Assembly: GCA_965248975.1 (NCBI GenBank)
Contig: CBDFKU010000013.1
Span: 1 to 64,000 of the forward strand
Source of the DNA: CBDFKU01 sp965248975
GTDB lineage: Bacteria > Chloroflexota > Dehalococcoidia > Lucifugimonadales > JAGWBF01
Direction of reading: 5' to 3'
DNA: 64,000 bases
In this document: one piece after another, positions 41,647 to 51,433 of the stretch
How the letters are laid out: every line of letters starts with the position of its first letter
Numbering within the stretch: position 1 is the stretch's first letter
The notes under the pieces: model-generated
Told to the model about the DNA's origin: nothing
The model's database searches: none
What the model saw: the letters and a program-made list of their open reading frames with translations, nothing else
Translations under genes and position numbers: made by a program

Positions 41647-41675
41647 ATTGTATCTGAAACGGAGAAGGTTGACCA
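41647..41675 (-). promoter_or_regulatory. Possible tRNA-Ser promoter
   Basis: Minus-strand TGGTCA (41670-41675), 17-bp spacer, TACAAT (41647-41652), 10 bp upstream of the mature tRNA 5' end, which would need the start site very close to it. Confidence 0.4.
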
Positions 41676-41726
41676 TCCCGAGAGGCGGGCGGTGTCTGGG
41701 GGTCACGGGGTTCGTCTACGTGGTCA

Positions 41727-44700
41727 CTACGGATTGGCGCTAAGCTGTTCGATGCGCTGCTGGATAGCGGCAATCTCCTCGGCCGTCCTGCTAACTCCAG
41801 AGATCCTAACGGCCTCCACGACGGCGTCCACCCGCTCCCCTCGGCCGGTGGACGAGTCGTCCCGGAAGAAGATCGCCTGGGACGGCGGCGCGGTGAAGCT
41901 GGCGTTGGTCGATCCCAGCAGAGCGCCCTGGAAATACACATCCACCTGGTCGGGGGCCGTCGAAACGAAGGCTATGTAGTGAAGCTGCCCGGCCTGCGCC
42001 TGACCGCCCAAGCCCGGGTTGGGATAAGCTCGGATTCCACCACTACTGTAGTACCATCCGTTATCGCTGGAATCGTCGAAGCTGAACAGCTTCTTGAAGC
42101 CGGACGTACTGGCCGGCGTCAGCACCATCTCCACGGTGTAGGGGTGGGAGAGCAGGCCCGCGTACGGGCTCCAATCGATGCCCAGCGGGTCGTCGGGGCC
42201 CACGTGCAGGCCGGTGCCCAGGGCCGTGTCGACGAACTGGCCGCCGATGAGGGTAGCGTGCCTCTCGTTTCCGCTGGAGTCCCGAAGGTCTCCGTTCAGC
42301 TCCAGCCTGGCCAGTACGCCCTCATCTATGGGGAAAATGACATCCTCCAGGAGAACGTCTCCGACGTCGGTAACGCCCCCCGGCACGGGAGCCACCGGCG
42401 AAGAGCGTCCGTCTACGACGGTGCCATCTATCTTGCCTCGTACGAAGACGATTACATCGCCCAGCACCGTGGGTACGTCGGGTATGGCGAAAGTCCCGTC
42501 GGCGCCGCTGACCGATGCGAGGCCGAAAACCTCCACATCCGCACCTACTACTATGCCCTGCTCGTCTATCACTCTACCGACCACGATGGTCAAGGGGTCG
42601 GGGATGACGTTGACGACTAAGGTCTGGGCCACACCGACGTTGCCCCCCAGGTCAGTCGCCCTGGCGCCGATGGTGAGGCTGATGGGTCCGGTCGGTACCG
42701 TGAAATCGACTCGATATGGCGGCGATAGGTCACGAGCGATCACCTGCCCGTCGACGAGGAACTCCACCGAGGCGACCGCGACGTCGTCTGCGGCGGCCAC
42801 CCGGATAGGTACTGAAGCGCCCTCGACGAACGTCTCCCCGGGCGTCGGCGAAGCGATGAAGACCGTGGGGGCGACTCCCAGCTCATCGGCAGGCACCAAC
42901 CTGAGGATGGCATCCCAGTCGTTGAGGAAGTTCCCTCCGATGGTCTGGACGACGATGGGTTTGTCCGAGCCGATGCGATGGAGAGCATCGGGCAGAAGGT
43001 CTATGAACTGCTCCGCATCAAGGACGGTGACCTCTCCATCGATGTCCACCGTGGTACCGTCTTTGTAGGCGAACACGAAGGCACCAAAGGACTGGGTGTG
43101 TATCAGGATATCCCTCCCCGCCGCCCCCACGTTCATGGTGAGGTCGTCGCCCATCCATCTAATGGAATCGCCGGCTTCGGTATCGCCGGCCCATACCCCG
43201 ATCTTGCCCGTGCTGATCAACCGGAACTTGTTGCTCCCCAGGCCGCCGATGTAGGCGAACTCCCCGGAAACCAGGGTGCGGGCGAAAGCCTCTGTCCCCG
43301 ACTCGATGTTGATTCCGGTCACGGTGGCGTCTTCGTAGGCGAAGATAGCGACGGCCCCTCTCTCCCAACCGTGAGTCCCCAGCAGGAACACGGTGCCTAC
43401 GTCGGTGCCGTTGCCCGATGGCACCGACGTGTTACCGTTCTGCGCGTTGCTCATGATGGAGATCCTGCCGCTAGACTCCACGCTGTAGACCGTGAAGGGA
43501 TCGAGGGGGGCGCGCGTCGTGGCGTAGAAGCCGCCGGCGGGGATGGTCTGAGTAGTTGCGATGGCTCTCGCGGTGTCACGTAAGGTGATTATGCTGTTTT
43601 CGTAGGCGAAGATAATGATCTCGTTGTTGCCAGCCAGCACCGGAGTGCGAATGATGAACTCCCGCCCGATCATGAGCCTTCCATCGAGGGCAGGATAGAA
43701 GTAGTTGGCGCCTTGACTAAATGAGTCTGCGCCGAGGATGGCCAGCAGGGGCGCGTTGGACCGTAGCTTGAAGTGGCGCACCTCTTCCATCGGCACACTG
43801 GCCGTCCCGAACCGGCCCAGCGTGCCCGACTTGAAGGTGCTCCGGTTGTCCAGGTCGACGATCTCGTAGGTCGTGCCGTTCTGCCAGCCCACCAGCTCCA
43901 GAATTCCACCGTTGTTGGGGTTGTAGCCGAAATAGACGACCTCGGGGACGAGGATAAACCGGATAACCCGGTCCTCCGTTCCCAGAGGATTCCCTGCCCT
44001 GTCCGTCACCTGGGACGAGGCTATTACCAGCTCGTATGTTCCCGGCGGCAGCGCCGCGTAGGTTAGCTGGAGGAACCGGTCGTTCTTGCGCAGCTTGACG
44101 TTGACGGGAGCAACGAGCTCGCCCTGGAGGCGGCGCATCCGGAAGTTCGCAGGAGTCATGGTGTCGGCCGCCATGGGCTCGGAGAACCTGACCCTGGCAG
44201 CCCGAAGGCCGCCGCCCAGGGCCTGTCCGTTACCCGGCGACGTACCGACGATGGTGGGAGCGATGGTGTCTGGAACCAGCTCGAAGACGAGGATGTTGGA
44301 GAGGGCCGAGTTGCCGCCGGTGTCATTGGCCTTCGCGCGGACCTCTATCGCGGTGGGCGCAGGCACTTCGCCCAGCGCGAGGGCGGTCAGCTCGAAGGGG
44401 AAGGAGACATCGTTGGCCACCACCTCGCCATCCACCAGCAGCTCGACGTTGGCGGTCTGAACGTCGTCGGTTACGTCGGCGAAGATCGGGATGGAGGTCC
44501 CTTCGATCACCTGGACGCCCGGAGTGTCCGGGTCCACGTCGGCTACGGGACTGCTTATGTTGACCTGGGGAGGCTGCCCCTGATTGTCGAAGGCCAGATA
44601 GTTGATGACCTGAAGGCCGGCGGAGCCGTCGGCTACGTAGGCTATGCCGCTGGCCAGGACCACGGCATTGGGGGACACGGGCAGATCGAAGCGGGTCACG

Positions 44701-44807
44701 AAGACGTTCGTCTTCGCCGGGTCGGACACGTCCATGACGTTGAGCAGGTGGGACTCGGTATTGGAGGGTGTGCCTCCCGCCAGGCCGAGACCGGAGCCGT
44801 TGGCCAC
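41727..44807 (-). CDS. C-terminal fragment of the giant secreted multidomain protein
   Basis: 1026 residues. It starts in the middle of an LVIVD-type propeller (LNVMDVSDPAKTNVFVTRF; GIAYVADGSAGLQVI), then an Ig-like domain (PQVNISSPVADVDPDTPGVQV), a Big_5-like domain (PTIVGTSPGNGQ ... ARVRFSEPMAADTMTPANF), a beta-rich region with NGTTYEIVDLDNRSTF, a second Ig-like domain (PTVFIASPTPGETFVEGASV), a carboxypeptidase-regulatory-like domain (GRVIDEQGIVVGADVEVFG), and a terminal LamG-like lectin fold (RLELNGDLRDSSGNERHATLIGG). The GTG 44807 has no ribosome site; the frame continues seven codons upstream to the TGA that ends the next fragment. It is therefore the rest of that gene. Confidence 0.8.
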   Translation of the reverse strand: MANGSGLGLAGGTPSNTESHLLNVMDVSDPAKTNVFVTRFDLPVSPNAVVLASGIAYVADGSAGLQVINYLAFDNQGQPPQVNISSPVADVDPDTPGVQVIEGTSIPIFADVTDDVQTANVELLVDGEVVANDVSFPFELTALALGEVPAPTAIEVRAKANDTGGNSALSNILVFELVPDTIAPTIVGTSPGNGQALGGGLRAARVRFSEPMAADTMTPANFRMRRLQGELVAPVNVKLRKNDRFLQLTYAALPPGTYELVIASSQVTDRAGNPLGTEDRVIRFILVPEVVYFGYNPNNGGILELVGWQNGTTYEIVDLDNRSTFKSGTLGRFGTASVPMEEVRHFKLRSNAPLLAILGADSFSQGANYFYPALDGRLMIGREFIIRTPVLAGNNEIIIFAYENSIITLRDTARAIATTQTIPAGGFYATTRAPLDPFTVYSVESSGRISIMSNAQNGNTSVPSGNGTDVGTVFLLGTHGWERGAVAIFAYEDATVTGINIESGTEAFARTLVSGEFAYIGGLGSNKFRLISTGKIGVWAGDTEAGDSIRWMGDDLTMNVGAAGRDILIHTQSFGAFVFAYKDGTTVDIDGEVTVLDAEQFIDLLPDALHRIGSDKPIVVQTIGGNFLNDWDAILRLVPADELGVAPTVFIASPTPGETFVEGASVPIRVAAADDVAVASVEFLVDGQVIARDLSPPYRVDFTVPTGPISLTIGARATDLGGNVGVAQTLVVNVIPDPLTIVVGRVIDEQGIVVGADVEVFGLASVSGADGTFAIPDVPTVLGDVIVFVRGKIDGTVVDGRSSPVAPVPGGVTDVGDVLLEDVIFPIDEGVLARLELNGDLRDSSGNERHATLIGGQFVDTALGTGLHVGPDDPLGIDWSPYAGLLSHPYTVEMVLTPASTSGFKKLFSFDDSSDNGWYYSSGGIRAYPNPGLGGQAQAGQLHYIAFVSTAPDQVDVYFQGALLGSTNASFTAPPSQAIFFRDDSSTGRGERVDAVVEAVRISGVSRTAEEIAAIQQRIEQLSANP

Positions 44808-44825
44808 GAAGGCTGTTTTGGGTGC

Positions 44826-47800
44826 TCATTCGGTGGAGGGCACGTCCGACCCGCTGATCAGGGTGATCTCATCGGGATTGGAGACGTCAGCGGTGGCGAA
44901 TCCCCCGCGGAAGTTGCTCTCCGCGACGGCGTAGGCGATGCCATTGCCCACGAAGAGCCTGCCCCCTCCGTCCGTCAGCGCCAGGGAGCCCCGGATCATC
45001 ATATCGAACCCCGACAGGTCCACCGCCCTAAGGGTCCTGTCGGCGTCCATGGTGTACAACATAGCGTCTTCTCGCGCTATGTCGGTAAGCTGGGCTCCGC
45101 CCAGGCCCAATGCCTGCTCGAACTCCCCGGTCAGCAGGTCTATGCTGTGGACCGATGTGCCAGAGGCCACGTAGGCCAACCCATCGAACACCTCCACTCG
45201 TGCGGCTCCGTCAGGGAGCTCCACCGTCTGGAGAAGCGCCGGGGACACAGGGTCCGATACGTCGACGAGGTGGAGTCCTACCGCTCCTGCGGCCACCGCC
45301 GCGATTCCAACGGTCGCGTCGACGCCTACGTCCTCGGCCGTCCCGGGCAGGCCCAGCTGGCTGAGGAGGGTGGGCTTGTTGAACTGGGAGGCATCGACGA
45401 TGGCCAGGCCTCCGGAGCCGTCGGCCACGTAGGCAATCTGTCCGGCCTCGCCCCGGGGCCGCCCTTCGACCACCAGGTCGCGAGCCTCGCCACGGAGCCT
45501 GACGTTGGCGATGATGCCCGTCGGGAAGGACCGGCCGCCCAGTGGGTCCAGGCCCTGCGCGACCTCCACGAAGTCGGAGAGCCCATCCCCGTCGGTGTCG
45601 GCTTTCGTTGCCGAAGTGCCGAGGGCGAACTCCACGTCGTCGGGAAGGCCGTCGGAGTCGCCGTCGGGCTCGACGCTGCCGGAGAATACGATGCTGGAGG
45701 TAAGATCGATGCCCTGGCCCGACCTGGCGGAGGTTCCGAAACTATGACTGACAAGCCCCGTCACCGGATCGAATATCACCATGTGGAAGGGCTCCTCGGA
45801 GGGAAGGAAGAGCTGGAAGTTGCCCTGATCGTCGCTTAGGTCGCGAAGGACCACGGACCCGGGCAGGTCCGGCGTCTCTATAGCTATGTAATCGTTACCC
45901 CAGTGGGGGTAAACGGTCTGGTCCAAGCCGGTGCCTACGGCGCTGATCCGGAGGTTTGGCCTGTCGGGATCGTTGGTCACCACCTGGATCAGGGCCCGCT
46001 CGATGCCCAGGCGATTGGGGTCGAATCCGACACCGAAGATGAAGCTCTCCCCCAGGGCTAGATTGATAGGGTTGGTGTTCATATCAGCGGGCAGGCCCAG
46101 CAACGAGAAGGGCCCGATGCCCTCGACCAGAGCGATGTCCGCTATCACCAGGGGCGCCACGCCCAGGTTGGTGATGGACGCTAGCTCGGCGACTTCGGCC
46201 GATCCACCGGCCACCGGCAGGCCTCCCAGGTTGTTGTTATCAAGGAGCTCCACGGCCGCCACGGGGTCGGGTGACAGTCCAGTTCCGGTGAGCCCGATGC
46301 TGAATGCCGGCGCCCCGCCGGAGTTGCTATTGATGGTGAGGGTGTCCTGGTGGCCGCCCACTCCAGCCGGGTTGAACTCCACCGTGACGACAGTGCTCTG
46401 CTCCAACCCCAGGGTGGTCCCGGGCGCCACGCCGGCCACTATAGAGAACCCGGCGGAGCCATCAGATAGGGACACTGAGTCAATGATGAGGGGAAGCTGT
46501 CCGTTGCTGGTGATAGTCAGGTCGATTTGAGTCGTGGCGCCGCCGGTCCCGTTGGAGGCGGCGACATCATCGAAGGTGACGACATCGTCGGGGAAGAGAG
46601 TTTCGCCCGCCGCGGAAACACCTATGCCGGGGGCCGGCTCGTCCAGCACGTCGCGAATCCCCGCCCTGCTATTGGGAAGGTTTATGTTGTCCCGATACAT
46701 CTTCAGCTCGGCGGTGAGGGGCTTGTCGGCGTTGCGGTGGAATCCCAGGGCGGCCTTCAGCAGGTTCTGGTTCTGGGCGGAGAAGGTCAGGTCGGCGTCG
46801 GAGTCGCTGCCCGCGTTCATGATATCGTTGGCCGGGTTGATGTTGCCGTTACCGTTCAGGTAAGAGTCGTTGAGGCCAAAAGTATGGGCGATTTCGTGGC
46901 TGACCGTGTTGGCCATGAACTGAGCGAAGGTCGCCCCCGATGTCCACGACACGTTGATGGCAACCGAGAACTCGCCCTTGTTGACCACCTTCTGGTTCAA
47001 CGCCTGGGCGAGGGCCCATTCCTTGGCCGCCGGACTGATCACGTCGTTGGTGATCAGCGGCTTCAGGAAAGTTTCGTCGGAATCGTAGTCGGCCGAGCCG
47101 TACAGTCTGCCGCCTAGGTCCTTCCAGCTCATGGTGACGTCGCCGCCGGAGTCCACGAACTGATAGCCCACCTCTGGCTTGTTGGCGGTGTCGTAGTCCG
47201 CCTTGATGGCTGCCTTCAGTGCATCGGCTTCGGACTGCATCTTTGCGTCCAGCTGGGCCTCGGTATACGCATCGCCCGGCATGAAACCGGCAAACTGGGT
47301 CTTGAACTTGTTGGAGACGAACTTCTTGGTGCTGTCGGGGAAGATATGGAAGATATCGCCGGTGGCGTCCTTCTGGAGTGCCTTGATAATCCTCTTCAGC
47401 TCGACCTTATATCCCTCGACGTTCACGTTGACGGTGGTGCGGTTGGTTGCCGTTCCCCGTGCTAGGATGCTGCCCACCTTCAGGCCATCGACCTTGACGT
47501 CGAAGCTGTCAGACCTCTCGCCGCTCAGAGTGGGGTCGAATAGCCAGAGCATCTCCTTGCCGCCGATCACCGTGTTACTAAGGACAAAGGGAGACCCAAG
47601 TAAGGGGCCGGTGAAGCTGGTCCTCACAGACTTCGGGAGGTGGGCGCCCACGGTCTTGGTGCGGTGGAACCCGTCGCTGCCGAAAATCGACGGGTCGGTC
47701 AGGGTGCGGTGAAAGGCCGCCGAATTGCCAGCCTTGCTCTTAGCCTCGGGAGCGTAGATGACGTTGACCCAACGATATGCATAGAAGGTAAAGATGTCCC

Positions 47801-49487
47801 GGGTCCTGGACCCGTCGGCCTCTCGGCGGACCTCTGTTATCTTGATCTTCGCCCCGTACAGATGGTCCCGGTTCAGGTTCTTGATGCCTCCGGCGCCGAA
47901 CATCTCTTCATAGGTCTTGGCGTTGAAGACGAACTTTTTCACGTCGGTAGGCCCTGCTGTGAGGGTGAAGGACTGGTTGGTCAGGGGCAGATGCTCCGGC
48001 TCGGTCCCCTTTTTGGCGAACTCCGCCAGGGGACCGTCGATCTCGATGGTAACCGATATGAACGGGAGCTTCTGCTCTTCGTCGGGATCGTGCTCGGGCA
48101 CACCACAGCCGGGCGCTTGTGCGGGCGGGCGTTTCCGGTCGGGTGGAGGGCTCGGAGAGACCCATGACATCGGCAGGAACCCCCAGCCACCGTTGTCTCC
48201 AAAAACCATATCCAGGGCTATGGCGTCGTGCTTGATCACCAGCTCTTCCGGAGAGGGCTCCGGCGGACGAGGCGGCGGTCCGCCGGAGCCGCCACAGCCG
48301 CCCGGCGGGGTCAGGCCGTGCCACCCCGGATGAGTTATGCCGGTGTCCGGGTCGGTGGTGACGAACAGACCGTCTGCGGACACCGTAGCCGTCCCCTCTA
48401 TGACCAGGCGGCCGGTGGTGTGATCGAAGCTGAGGAAGTTGAGCTTGGTGCCCGGAGCAGCCCCGAAGACGTTGGGAAAGGTCATGGGCGCGGGCGTGGA
48501 GAAGTTGGAGATACCCGGCGCCTGGAGGGTGATGTCGAAGGTGTGCTGCAGGACCCCAGGAGGCAGCATGTCCCGGACCAGGTCCGGGGGCACGGTGCTG
48601 AGACCTACCTGCCCGCTCTCCAGACGGCCACCGTTGGCGTCCACCAGGCTCCCGGGTTGGATGTCTACCGACAAGAAATGCCTCTCCCCCGGCGGCAGGT
48701 CGGGAGCTGACACGTCGTCGGCCACGATCATGGTGGAGCCATCCCCGTCGACCTGCCGCAGTATCTCCGAGGGGAGACGTGGCAGGTATAGATGGGGCGT
48801 TCCCGCCATGGGGAAGTTCTCGATGGCCGGCTCGATGTTGACGTCGATCACCATCTCCGGGAAGTAGAGGCCGTCGGGCGGGGCTGCGGCCGTCATGCCA
48901 TTCACGGCCAGCTTGACGTTCCCTACCGGCACACTGTCGAAGGTGAACCGGCCCTCGGGGCCGGTAATCCGCTTCTGCTCCTCCAGTCCCAGGAGGAATA
49001 CCTCGACACCTTCGATGGGCAGCAGAAAGACGTCGTCGTCGGTGTGGAGGGTCTCATCGGGCCCGGGATCGACGTCATCCTCGGTCATGGGCTCCCGGTC
49101 GGGACCGGGGTCCACGATGATTCCGGTCAGTGACGTCTCCGGCAGCGGGACCACGCTGACCGTGGTGAAGCGGTAGGTCCTGACCCCTCCAGGCTCCCCG
49201 TCTCCGTTGGCGTCCAGGGGAGGGCCGCCGTCCAGCGGCAGGATGGTGGAGCCGTCGACGGTGACGGTCACGTGGGAGGCGTCGGCCATGGCCCCATTGA
49301 AAAACAGCCAGCCGAATCTGCCGTCGCCGGCCGGCACGATGGCAGCGGGGAACTTCTCGCCGCCGAAGGTGGCGAAGAAATTGTCCTCGTCAAGGCTGGG
49401 GGAATACACCGGCCTGGAGAAGAAGACCTGGGGCCGGAAGGTCACCCCCACATCTACCGCCCCATCCACCGGGGTGTGGTCGACCAC
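44826..49487 (-). CDS. Central fragment of the giant protein: dockerin, Ig-like and metzincin-like protease regions
   Basis: 1553 residues from GTG 49487, but the frame is open up to the IS end (stop at 49698-49700 is inside the IS) and encodes a dockerin: NDDGRIDGEDLRIVASSF and DLDSSGDVGLSDLVRVASRF. Then: Big_5 (DHTPVDGAVDVGVTFRPQV), carboxypeptidase-regulatory fold (GVEVFLLGLEEQKRITGPEG), a zinc protease site NTVSHEIAHTFGLNDSYLNG (HExxHxxGxxD, about 890), ASH/choice-of-anchor-D domains, a thrombospondin type 3 Ca2+ stretch (DGDSDGLPDDVEF; DTDGDGLSDFVEV), and LVIVD propeller repeats. It stops at TGA 44826-44828 inside the propeller. Confidence 0.8.
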   Translation of the reverse strand: MVDHTPVDGAVDVGVTFRPQVFFSRPVYSPSLDEDNFFATFGGEKFPAAIVPAGDGRFGWLFFNGAMADASHVTVTVDGSTILPLDGGPPLDANGDGEPGGVRTYRFTTVSVVPLPETSLTGIIVDPGPDREPMTEDDVDPGPDETLHTDDDVFLLPIEGVEVFLLGLEEQKRITGPEGRFTFDSVPVGNVKLAVNGMTAAAPPDGLYFPEMVIDVNIEPAIENFPMAGTPHLYLPRLPSEILRQVDGDGSTMIVADDVSAPDLPPGERHFLSVDIQPGSLVDANGGRLESGQVGLSTVPPDLVRDMLPPGVLQHTFDITLQAPGISNFSTPAPMTFPNVFGAAPGTKLNFLSFDHTTGRLVIEGTATVSADGLFVTTDPDTGITHPGWHGLTPPGGCGGSGGPPPRPPEPSPEELVIKHDAIALDMVFGDNGGWGFLPMSWVSPSPPPDRKRPPAQAPGCGVPEHDPDEEQKLPFISVTIEIDGPLAEFAKKGTEPEHLPLTNQSFTLTAGPTDVKKFVFNAKTYEEMFGAGGIKNLNRDHLYGAKIKITEVRREADGSRTRDIFTFYAYRWVNVIYAPEAKSKAGNSAAFHRTLTDPSIFGSDGFHRTKTVGAHLPKSVRTSFTGPLLGSPFVLSNTVIGGKEMLWLFDPTLSGERSDSFDVKVDGLKVGSILARGTATNRTTVNVNVEGYKVELKRIIKALQKDATGDIFHIFPDSTKKFVSNKFKTQFAGFMPGDAYTEAQLDAKMQSEADALKAAIKADYDTANKPEVGYQFVDSGGDVTMSWKDLGGRLYGSADYDSDETFLKPLITNDVISPAAKEWALAQALNQKVVNKGEFSVAINVSWTSGATFAQFMANTVSHEIAHTFGLNDSYLNGNGNINPANDIMNAGSDSDADLTFSAQNQNLLKAALGFHRNADKPLTAELKMYRDNINLPNSRAGIRDVLDEPAPGIGVSAAGETLFPDDVVTFDDVAASNGTGGATTQIDLTITSNGQLPLIIDSVSLSDGSAGFSIVAGVAPGTTLGLEQSTVVTVEFNPAGVGGHQDTLTINSNSGGAPAFSIGLTGTGLSPDPVAAVELLDNNNLGGLPVAGGSAEVAELASITNLGVAPLVIADIALVEGIGPFSLLGLPADMNTNPINLALGESFIFGVGFDPNRLGIERALIQVVTNDPDRPNLRISAVGTGLDQTVYPHWGNDYIAIETPDLPGSVVLRDLSDDQGNFQLFLPSEEPFHMVIFDPVTGLVSHSFGTSARSGQGIDLTSSIVFSGSVEPDGDSDGLPDDVEFALGTSATKADTDGDGLSDFVEVAQGLDPLGGRSFPTGIIANVRLRGEARDLVVEGRPRGEAGQIAYVADGSGGLAIVDASQFNKPTLLSQLGLPGTAEDVGVDATVGIAAVAAGAVGLHLVDVSDPVSPALLQTVELPDGAARVEVFDGLAYVASGTSVHSIDLLTGEFEQALGLGGAQLTDIAREDAMLYTMDADRTLRAVDLSGFDMMIRGSLALTDGGGRLFVGNGIAYAVAESNFRGGFATADVSNPDEITLISGSDVPSTE

Positions 49488-49688
49488 TTCGACCAGCTCG
49501 TTGAGCTCGGATTCCTGGGGAGAGGCGCTGCCGAACCGGGATGCGACCCGGACCAGATCACTCAGACCTACATCGCCGCTGGAGTCCAGGTCGGCCCGCT
49601 GATCGAAGCCGTCGTCGCCCGGCCGCTTGAGGAAGGAGGAGGCGACGATTCGAAGGTCCTCGCCATCGATGCGGCCGTCGTCGTTGAC

Positions 49689-51433
49689 GAGGCTGTCTCA
49701 GAAGTCAGGGACATGGTGAATGAACCCGTGTTAGGTGTACCTTAGAGGCGACATCAACGAAGGAGAGATGGAGATGCCGCTTCGAGATATGGACCGCGAT
49801 CAGATGTGGCTGCTGCCGCCTTCTCTTGACGAACTGTTGCCGTTAGACCATCCAGCCCGATTCGTGGCCGAGTTTGTGGACGCACTGGATAGGGAAGGCT
49901 GGGCCGAGCTCGGCGTGGAGATAGACGGCGACCCGATGGGAGCGCCGGCCTACCATCCCCGCGCTTTGTTGAACGTGTGGTTGTACGGGTTCATGACCGG
50001 GGTGCGCTCCTGCCGCAAGTTGGAGGCGGCCTGTCGCGACCAGATACCGTACCTGTGGCTGACTGGGTGGCAGCATCCCGACCACAACACCCTGTGGCGG
50101 TTCTACAGGGATCATCGCCGAGCCATGAGGAAGCTGTTCGAGCGCACAGTGCGCACGGCGGTAACTATGAAACTGGTGAACCTGGCGGTTCAGGCGGTTG
50201 ACGGAACTAAGGTGGGTGCCAATGCGGCCAGAGATAGGACCTACAATGCCGAGGAGTTGGGCCGGTTATTGAACAGGGTGGGGAAGGCGATAGCCGACCT
50301 TGAAGATCAGAACGAAGGAGGTGAGGATACCCCTGCCTTACATCTGCCGGAGGAGTTAGCCAACAAGAGAGTGCTGAGGGAGCAGATTCGTCATGCAATG
50401 GACGAGTTGGCTTCTGAGCAGAATCGCAAGCGCATCAACCTGACCGATTGGGACGCAAGACTTATGAAGACCCGTCAGGGATTCGTGCCCAGCTACAACG
50501 CCCAGGCTATGGTTTCACCGCTGGCATCCGGCGGAAAGACGACCGGCATGCTGCTGACCGCCGTGGACGTTGTGGACCAAACCAATGACGCCTTCCAGTT
50601 GACCCCGATGATGGAACAGGCAGAGGGTGTTACAGGAACCAGGACTCCGGTGACGTTGGCTGACGCCGGCTATTGTGGAGGCGGGCACCTGGAGGCGAGT
50701 CACCGTAAAGGTCAGCAAGTGGCAATGCCGGATATGGCCCGACCTCTGGACAACCCCTATCATAAGGACCGATTCACCTATGACGAGGATAACGACAGCT
50801 ACATCTGTCCTCAGGGAAAGAGATTGCGCTTGTCCAGTTCGTCGACAAACAAAGGAATGCCGGTCCGGGTATACCGACCAGTCTCTGTCTCCGCCTGCCG
50901 CAACTGCCCCGCTTTTGGAGTCTGCACCAGGGACTACCAACGGGGACGCAAACTAGAAATCGGACCATACGACCGTGCACTGCGGGATCACAGAGAATGG
51001 ATGTCTACCGAGGCAGCCAGGACGGCTTACAATCTGAGAAAGCAGTTGATCGAACCCGTCTTCGGAATCTTTAAGGAGCAACTGAGGGCACGGAGGTTCC
51101 TGTTGCGTGGCCTTGCCAACGTGAAGGCCGAATGGACGGTGCTTGCTATCGCCTTCAACCTCCGCACCCTCTGGAAGGCGTGGAGACCCCAAGCCTGCCT
51201 CTCCACTCAAGTATCCACGGCCTAGAGTCTCTCCCCACTCTCTGACAGCAACTGCTGTCACTACAGCAACCCTCACCCTTCAATCCAGCATTCCCCTAGC
51301 ACTTCCCAGCCAGGGTCACAAAGCAAACCCTGGTCAAAGCGACATCTCCATCTCTTCGTTGATGTCGCCTCGGAAACACACCTAACGACTTAGCGCGGTT
51401 CTATTCACCACTTCCCACTTGTGGGACAGCCTC
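49689..51433. mobile_element. IS1182-like insertion sequence with 5-bp target duplication
   Basis: 1745 bp. Terminal inverted repeats: GAGGCTGTCTCAGAAGT at 49689-49705 against GAGGCTGTCCCACAAGT (reverse complement of 51417-51433), 15 of 17 identical, with further inner matches (GTTAGGTGT, GAGGCGACATCAACGAAG). Both ends are flanked by TTGAC (49684-49688 and 51434-51438), a direct 5-bp target duplication. It carries one transposase and interrupts the giant secreted-protein gene. Confidence 0.93.
49774..51225 (+). CDS. IS1182-family transposase
   Basis: 483 residues from ATG 49774, preceded by AAGGAG at 8 bp; the open frame begins at 49735. N-terminal MWLLPPSLDELLPLDHPARFV and the helical PRALLNVWLYGFMTGVRSCR are typical of IS1182/IS5-like DDE transposases. 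The catalytic domain has VNLAVQAVDGTKVGANA (first Asp), VTLADAGYCGGGHLEA (second Asp) and a late QLIEPVFGIFKEQLRARRF (Glu). Looks complete. Confidence 0.93.
   Translation: MPLRDMDRDQMWLLPPSLDELLPLDHPARFVAEFVDALDREGWAELGVEIDGDPMGAPAYHPRALLNVWLYGFMTGVRSCRKLEAACRDQIPYLWLTGWQHPDHNTLWRFYRDHRRAMRKLFERTVRTAVTMKLVNLAVQAVDGTKVGANAARDRTYNAEELGRLLNRVGKAIADLEDQNEGGEDTPALHLPEELANKRVLREQIRHAMDELASEQNRKRINLTDWDARLMKTRQGFVPSYNAQAMVSPLASGGKTTGMLLTAVDVVDQTNDAFQLTPMMEQAEGVTGTRTPVTLADAGYCGGGHLEASHRKGQQVAMPDMARPLDNPYHKDRFTYDEDNDSYICPQGKRLRLSSSSTNKGMPVRVYRPVSVSACRNCPAFGVCTRDYQRGRKLEIGPYDRALRDHREWMSTEAARTAYNLRKQLIEPVFGIFKEQLRARRFLLRGLANVKAEWTVLAIAFNLRTLWKAWRPQACLSTQVSTA

Noticed and set aside
44826..44828. TGA as a selenocysteine codon
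   Set aside because: The position is in a structural beta-propeller blade and no SECIS-like hairpin was noticed; a point mutation is simpler.
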